Positions 58,834 to 64,000 of a DNA stretch of 64,000 bases are shown one piece after another. The notes under the pieces were generated by a model. That model was not told the DNA's origin. It saw only the letters and a program-made list of their open reading frames with translations, and did not search any database. The stretch is from Terfezia claveryi (Eukaryota; Ascomycota; Pezizomycetes; Pezizales; Pezizaceae). Numbering within the stretch: position 1 is the stretch's first letter; every line of letters begins with the position of its first letter. Position numbers and translations under genes: made by a program. Location: positions 372,001-436,000 of the forward strand of contig WHUX01000020.1 of the NCBI GenBank assembly GCA_015179025.1. Reading direction: 5' to 3'.

Positions 58834-59243
58834 GGTGATGTAGAATGAAGGCAGAAATTGGAATGTAGTAGGGCTATGTCGTTGACTGGTTGTTGTAGGT
58901 GTATTCGAAACGAGGTATGTGATTGATTCGGAGAGAGCAAGAGCAAGAGCATTAGTGTTGGGAGCTGCCTACCAGACTTTATAGACAATCCCGGGTCTGT
59001 TTTTCGATTATGGTGTTGTTGGCATCCTAGCTAGCCTGCAGAACGTGTCGTTCCGTATGGCGGATTGAGGTGCCGTGTGATTGATAGTGTACAGGCCCAT
59101 GGGGCTACAGCACCCCACATACAGTTGCTGACTGCAGATGAATTAGGTACTGATTGCATACATTACGGCGTTGGCGGCCTACTCATCGCCGGCGATAAGA
59201 AATCATAAACAAGAATGTTGGATACACGATTTGCGGCGCCTAG
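58834..59243. promoter_or_regulatory. Divergent intergenic region (bidirectional promoter candidate)
   Basis: 410 bp between the starts of the minus-strand small gene and the plus-strand small gene. The equivalent 389-bp region at 63601-63989 is conserved in order, including GTGATTGATT(C/T)GGAGAGAGCAAGAGC. On the minus side a TATAAA-like sequence (TTTATA on +) lies at about 58979. Confidence 0.5.
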
Positions 59244-59650
59244 ATGAAGTTCAAAGCCTTGATCGAGAACGATCCCCAACTGGCAAAGAAGGAATTAAGG
59301 TAAGTCCTGCAACAACATATTGTAAATGTGCATTGACTGCGTAATAGACACCTTCCATACAGTATGAATGACAGTGCCCCAGTAGAAGCTCACCCAAACG
59401 TCAAATTCTGCCAATTCCTGAAGGAAGGAGTTGTAAGTAAGAGAAATACATCAATCTGAAGATCTCAGCTAATTATAAAGCAGTGACCTATCTGTGACAT
59501 TCTGACTTCCATCTAGGTAGCCAGCTGCAGTAGGAGCAGGGCTGGAGGCAAGTTCTGCTTCTTATTGATACATGTATGTCTGCCTGGGGATTACGAAGCT
59601 GGTTTGGCTAACAACCAACTGCTCCTGCTCTGTTTTTTTTCTTCTGGTTC
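59244..59650 (+). CDS. Putative small multi-exon gene, 3' end uncertain
   Basis: ATG 59244 starts MKFKALIENDPQLAKKEL. A GTAAGT donor at 59300 and ACAG acceptor at 59362 lead to exon 2 (59363-59432, MNDSAPVEAHPNVKFCQFLK). A second GTAAGT donor at 59433 and CTAG acceptor at 59516 lead to a third exon reading VASCSRSRAGGKFCFLL. Phases fit through exon 3, but the end is unclear. The stop at about 59731-59733 or a further intron are both possible. The start and its surroundings are repeated at 63990 in the second duplication copy, cut by the window edge. No domain recognised. Confidence 0.4.
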
Positions 59651-59733
59651 CACCCTCCATTCTCGCATACTCTCACATGTCCTGAACATTCTGATGTCAT
59701 TGGAGTTTGTTGGGGTATACTGTATATCCAATT

Positions 59734-60640
59734 GAAATTGCAATTGAGTCTGTATGCGGGCATGAATCGATGGAGTCTTCATGCCAGGTCAGATGTCCTG
59801 TAAGGCCCCCATCAAACTAACCCGCCCCAAAAAGCATTTATAGCACAATACCACTTGGACACTCCCAGTTGTCTTGGAGAGACGAACCGGAATATGTAAG
59901 GAAGCGGCAATCATTGCGTAAACCACACGATCCTTAGGATTCTCAATAGCTATATCGCTCAAATCAGTCAACGTTTAGATGCTAGACCGATAAAAAATAT
60001 CTGAATAAAATCACATGTGCATCAATATTACCTACATGGCTGGACCTCATAATCAGTAGACATCGACTGTGTCAGTGTCTCAGTCCACAACTCTAGCAAT
60101 TAGCTTCAATTGTATGTAGAAACAAATGGTTTCGGAGGCCGTGATGAGTAGAGGGTGCAAGTTATGTTGCTATGACATACTATGGATTCCGCCCTTGCGA
60201 GACGCTGGAGGCCTACCGAAGTGAACAAGTACAGACTGGCTCGTCTGATCAGCCAATTGGCAAATCAGCAACAGATTTCGACTCGTCCTTGGAATTTGGC
60301 GACAGTGTCCTCCATCCTCCATCGGAGATCCTCATAGTGCTCCTTACAGGTTCAAGTGCGAGAGCGTCAGGCCTCCCGCACATGCAAGAGTGGCAATTGC
60401 CTCCACAAGTTCCCACACAACAACCTTGGCAAACAATCCCAAAGTAGAGCCCTTATGGTGTACTGTAGATCTATACCATATTCGAGACAGCAGTCTACAA
60501 GGTGACAGAATCAAGTGCGCGAGGGATAGTGGAATATGATGTAGGTAGTCCAGCTCTCTGACTTTATGCTTAGGACGGTCAGCGCATTACCTTCAACTGC
60601 CCGCATGAGAGTCAGCCTCCTGGGGCAAGGGCTGTTGGGA
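59734..60640. other. Spacer with unsupported frames
   Basis: Frames at 59789-59971 (-) and 60172-60447 (+) show no recognisable domain. The minus frame (SDIAIENPKDRVVYAMIAAS) might be an exon of something, but no splice partner was found. Confidence 0.35.
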
Positions 60641-60649
60641 AGAACTTAA

Positions 60650-61005
60650 GTAGACAAGTCTGAGTGGAGAAAGGAGGGGGAGGAATCCTTTGAGGCGACG
60701 GAGGCCTTCTTTAATTATATCTATCACCTGATCTTTCACGAGTTCACTTTTTCCTCGAGTTATGTGTTCAGCCCCCTTTTTAGTTTTAATTTGTCACGAG
60801 TTCATCTTATTTTCGCGATCATCTCTTTATTTTCCACGAGTCCACTCTTAAGGTCGAGGCTCAGTCAGGCCCCCGGGGTCATCGGGTGCCCTCCGTTCAT
60901 GACAGCATGGGGCCTCGTCCCTAGTTTAGTTAGTTATCCACCCAGGTTCCTAATGGTCCCCTAAGGAACGGGCCCGCATAAACAAGTATTTAAAAAAGGG
61001 AAAAC
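60650..61005 (+). mobile_element. LINE 3' end, + orientation, with C-terminal codons
   Basis: EWRKEGEESFEATEAFF matches the LINE C-terminus at 45.1 kb. It is followed by CGAGGCTCAGTCAGGCCC, TTCATGACAGCATGGGGCC, a worn tail block and an A-rich end near 60991-61004. Confidence 0.75.
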
Positions 61006-61539
61006 CTATGAAACTAGCAAAATACCCTTGAATCTGAGTTATTGGCTAGTGTAATTTCAATGTGAGCTGCATATTCACATACTGTACATATGTCTGGGAC
61101 ACGTTGATCATAAGCCACAGGCTTATGTGAAACATATCAATTTGAGCGCCAAGATCTATTCAATGGGTAAAGTAAAAACTATTGAATCTTAGAAGCCATG
61201 TAAGATATTTTTTTAGTGATGTCACAGATCAGATGGTGGATTATAAACTCGCTTTGCTGGACCGGCACGGTGCTGGAAGACTCTCTGTGCTAATGGCTTT
61301 GATTTAGGCCCATACCGAGTTGTAGTTTTGGACCGCTGGAGGAAGTCCGCCTCCAGAAACCGCCTGGAGTCCATTTCGGGGACAGCACTTGTAGAGGCTT
61401 CATCGATGGCATTATGGATAATTACAGTATATTTCAATACACGACGTTCATATAACAATGAGCACGGGCATTGTTTGATGATATCCTTAAACGCATATGC
61501 AACTTACATTAAAATTACGCTCGCCAATAACTTGATACC

Positions 61540-61770
61540 AGGGTCCAGCATACGCAGCATACAGTAACTACCCGATATATGTATGTATCCCTATACACTC
61601 CTTTCCGTACGCGATATGATATCTCCCAGCGCCATACCCGGCATATTTCCTTTTCGATGTGATATTCCAGCATACTCCAGGCTATCTAGCATATTCCATT
61701 TGCCACACATATTTCAACATACCCAGCATACCCAGCATACCTAGCACCCAGCATACATGGTGCATTCCTT
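61540..61770 (+). repeat. Irregular CCAGCATAC repeats
   Basis: CAGCATAC and variants occur many times, clustered at 61730-61760 (CCCAGCATACCCAGCATACC). Confidence 0.55.
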
Positions 61771-61894
61771 TTTTTACGCGATGCGATATCTTCCGGTATT
61801 CCTATAGTAAGTAGACTTGAGCTTCCGGAATATACCTATCGCTGTACACGCTCCTGTGCTTTACATTACGCGCTCATACCGGTACCTAGACCTC

Positions 61895-62605
61895 ACGGGC
61901 TTCCGTAGACCTGTTCTAGGTTTAACATACTGTACATACATAGGGTCTAGTCATACAAGTATAACTGCTCTATGCGCTCCGATATGGAGGTATGCAATAA
62001 ATTACGTGCTCTTATAGCTATACCTTCGCTTGATATGCTGCGTAGCTTCAGGGTAATCCGGTTATGCCTTTACCGTATTTCTCATTTCCCGTAATTGTTC
62101 CCATAGCTCTGCTATAGTTAATCATTATACGTCTGAACGAATGTAGGGCATAGTATCGGACTCTTCGTGGGTCACAATAAAGCTATACATGGTGTTGATA
62201 TGTGGAATATGATAGCAATATCACATCTGCATTATATCATAATACCATACTCCACATCTTTAAGCTTACAAATTGAGTCCAATACAATAGACAGAGAAAT
62301 ACATATTATTTAATACCTAACTAAATAGAAAAGTACTTATAAGGATCAACTCTTATTTGGTCTATCAAATATATATGTACATTCTACTATAATAGGCAAT
62401 GTACCAATGGGAATACTATCGGCAGCGGCTTGATCATGTGCCAAGACCAATAACCAGCGAGGGAAAATTACCCTGAAATGCGACTGTAGCATATCAAGCC
62501 AAGGTAAAGCTATAGGAGCGCATAATTTATAGCATGCCTCCATATCGGAGCCTCAGGTATGTACAGTATGTTAAACCTAGAGAACAGGCCTACGGAAGCG
62601 CGTGA
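61895..62605. repeat. Large inverted repeat (arms ~170 bp, loop ~385 bp)
   Basis: The left arm (CTTCCGTAGACCTGTTCTAG...CGCTCCGATATGGAGG...CTTGATATGCTG, 61895-62070) is inverted in the right arm (CAGCATATCAAG-like AGCATATCAAGCC...CCTCCATATCGGAGC...GGCCTACGGAAG, 62455-62605). The loop is AT-rich and non-coding. It could be a foldback element. Confidence 0.7.
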
Positions 62606-62627
62606 ATTGTAGTGTTACTAACGCGCT

Positions 62628-62695
62628 TGTGCCAACCAGACTAAATAACGCGGGTATTTGGTTGTGGTAAGAAAGGTTTATAGTCTGGTTGGGTT
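62628..62695. repeat. GCCAACCAGACTA inverted-repeat unit
   Basis: TTGTGCCAACCAGACTA at the left and TAGTCTGGTTGGG at the right. Same family as the units at 8307-8660. Confidence 0.6.
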
Positions 62696-63276
62696 AGTGT
62701 TGCTTTAGTGCTGTCGGATGTGACAAGAGGCTGCATGATGTCTATTTCAAAGGTTTTCCCATTTATAAAAATAGGACTGTACTTCACTCCCTCTCCGCAC
62801 TATAACTACTAGGTCTTATCTACTTCTTTAGAGCATACACATATAATACTAATGTTTTGCATTTAGTTTTGGGGCCAAATCCTGTAGATTAATACCCATG
62901 CTCATATGCACAAACAATGTCCTAAGAATATATATGTATTACGAAGAACTATAAATGACAAATCGAGAGCGCATTGCTTAAAACAGCGTACTCTTGCAGA
63001 TTATCATAGGCATATATGGAGTAGGTCTTTTTATTCACTGTCATTGCCTCGCTTTTTTTTTTTGAGTTTTATTCAGAAATGTAAATTAAGTTCACCTTCT
63101 GTTCGTCCCGCAAAAAAGAAACATCTCAAGACAAAACATATTCCCCGCCCCTCGTTCCTTCACCTCTTCGGATAGTACCTACCACGGATGGGCAATTTCG
63201 GCTGCCTTGTAACTAGTATAAGTGGCCATACTCATACAAATTGAAAAACCAGCCATACCTTGTCCGGCCCAGTAGC

Positions 63277-63600
63277 TTACTCTGCTGAGGCATCTCGTCT
63301 GGGGCGGAATTCGTTGGTATTATTCCAACTAATATTGAGACCAGAATCAGTAACACTTCTCGCAGTCGTTGTTACGTTGTATCAGTATGCTGAACATTAG
63401 TATACTTACTGCCTAGTGACGTCTGGCTTCCCGGTCCTAACAACCACGATATAAGGGTCGTCCCTGGGCAACTGTAGGGAACTTGATTCTCTGGGCTGAA
63501 GCGGCCGGCCTTGGTTCGCCTGGGCTGTGTTATCTCTCGAACGGATAACAAGGGGCTGTGATTCGTCGTTGTAGACTGGAACGGTGAGAGTACCAGGCAT
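63277..63600 (-). CDS. Small two-exon gene, 80 aa, tandem paralogue B
   Basis: Exons 63600-63410 and 63328-63277 around an 81-nt intron (GTAAGT...ATTAG) at the same position and phase as paralogue A. The start MPGTLTVPVYNDESQPLVIR, the core RSRDNTAQ and the strand DDPYIVVVRTGK are kept. Exon 1 has the same length (191 nt). Exon 2 is more divergent (WNNTNEFRPRRDASAE). Conservation of frame and splice sites suggests both copies are under selection. Function unknown. Confidence 0.75.
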
Positions 63601-63989
63601 GGTGATGTAGAATGAAGGTAGAAATTGGAGTGTAGTAGGGCTTTGTCGTTAACTAGTTGTTGTATAGGTGTATTCGAAGCGAGGTATGTGATTGATTTGG
63701 AGAGAGCAAGAGCATTATTGATAAAAGCTGCCTACCATACTTTATAAAACAATTTCAGGTGCTTTTCGATTATGATGTCGTTTGCATCCTAGTCTCCGCC
63801 AACCGAATGGCGGGTGTGTTTGATAATGTACAGGTCCATAAGACCACAGCACCCCACATACCGTTGCAGACTGCAGATGAATCACGTACTCATGCATACA
63901 ATATTACGTTTACGGCTTTGGCCGCTACTCATCGCCGACTGTAAGAAATCACAAATAACATTGTTGGAGACGCGATTTGTGGCGCCTAG

Positions 63990-64000
63990 ATGAAATTTAT
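63990..64000 (+). CDS. Start of second copy of the divergent small gene (cut by window end)
   Basis: ATGAAATTTAT corresponds to the ATGAAGTTCAA start at 59244 in the duplicated segment. Only the first codons are inside the window. Confidence 0.4.

Larger units (their letters stand above)
57990..59260. repeat. Segmental duplication, left copy
   Basis: Blocks such as CATGCTCATATGCACAAACA, GAGCATATATGGAGTAGGTC, the small minus-strand gene and GGCGCCTAGATGAA recur in the same order at 62775-64000. The order is kept, with indels and moderate divergence, so this is a tandem duplication rather than a transposon. Confidence 0.8.
62775..64000. repeat. Segmental duplication, right copy (runs off the window)
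   Basis: Homologous in order to 57990-59260. It includes the small gene at 63277-63600 and the first codons of the divergent gene at 63990. Confidence 0.8.

Overview
The window looks like nuclear DNA of a filamentous ascomycete (Pezizomycotina). Genes are interrupted by short introns (about 53-113 nt) with GTAAGT/GTATGT-type donors. The protein families are typical of that group: NACHT-ankyrin NLR-like proteins with a ZZ-like C-terminus, a subtilisin with an ankyrin-like N-terminus, a kelch protein, and the fungal family labelled 'geranylgeranyl pyrophosphate synthetase'. The premature stops in one DNA transposon fit C-to-T mutation, as produced by RIP. I cannot name the species. Coding density is low, and most of the window is transposon debris and AT-rich spacer.

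Layout. 1-2173: 3' part of an ankyrin/ZZ protein gene (+), cut by the window edge. 4391-4943: pogo-type MITE. 5660-7173: degenerate PD-(D/E)XK-like gene (-). 7540-8040: another MITE. 8844-9973: kelch gene (+). 11823-13174: 'GGPP synthetase-like' family gene (-). 14640-33060: repeat block holding LINE tails, a MULE fragment, a complete Ty1/Copia insertion with 538-bp LTRs, satellites and LTR relics in both orientations. 33594-34460 and 35726-36382: two low-complexity protein genes. 38826-44321: NLR-like gene (-), SesB-like/NACHT/ankyrin/ZZ, a paralogue of the gene at the left edge. 44740-45683: truncated LINE. 46320-47195: unknown conserved-looking gene. 50505-53845: seven-exon ankyrin-like/S8 peptidase gene. 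53930-56040: pogo/Fot transposase remains. 57990-59260 and 62775-64000: a duplicated segment, each copy with a tiny two-exon gene (-) and the start of a divergently transcribed small gene (+).

Working together. The NLR-like gene, the unknown gene at 46.3 kb and the ankyrin-like S8 peptidase lie within 15 kb. NLRs and subtilisin-like domains are both associated with fungal non-self recognition, so this may be an accessory immune-type neighbourhood; that is inference. The duplicated divergent small-gene pair at the right end is the part of the window I can least connect to known families.

Quality caveat. Several otherwise intact frames are broken by single-base shortfalls in short G/C homopolymers (12083-12086, 39178-39181, 39825-39831, about 45177). 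This suggests either sequencing undercalls or young pseudogenes; coding calls there should be read with that in mind.
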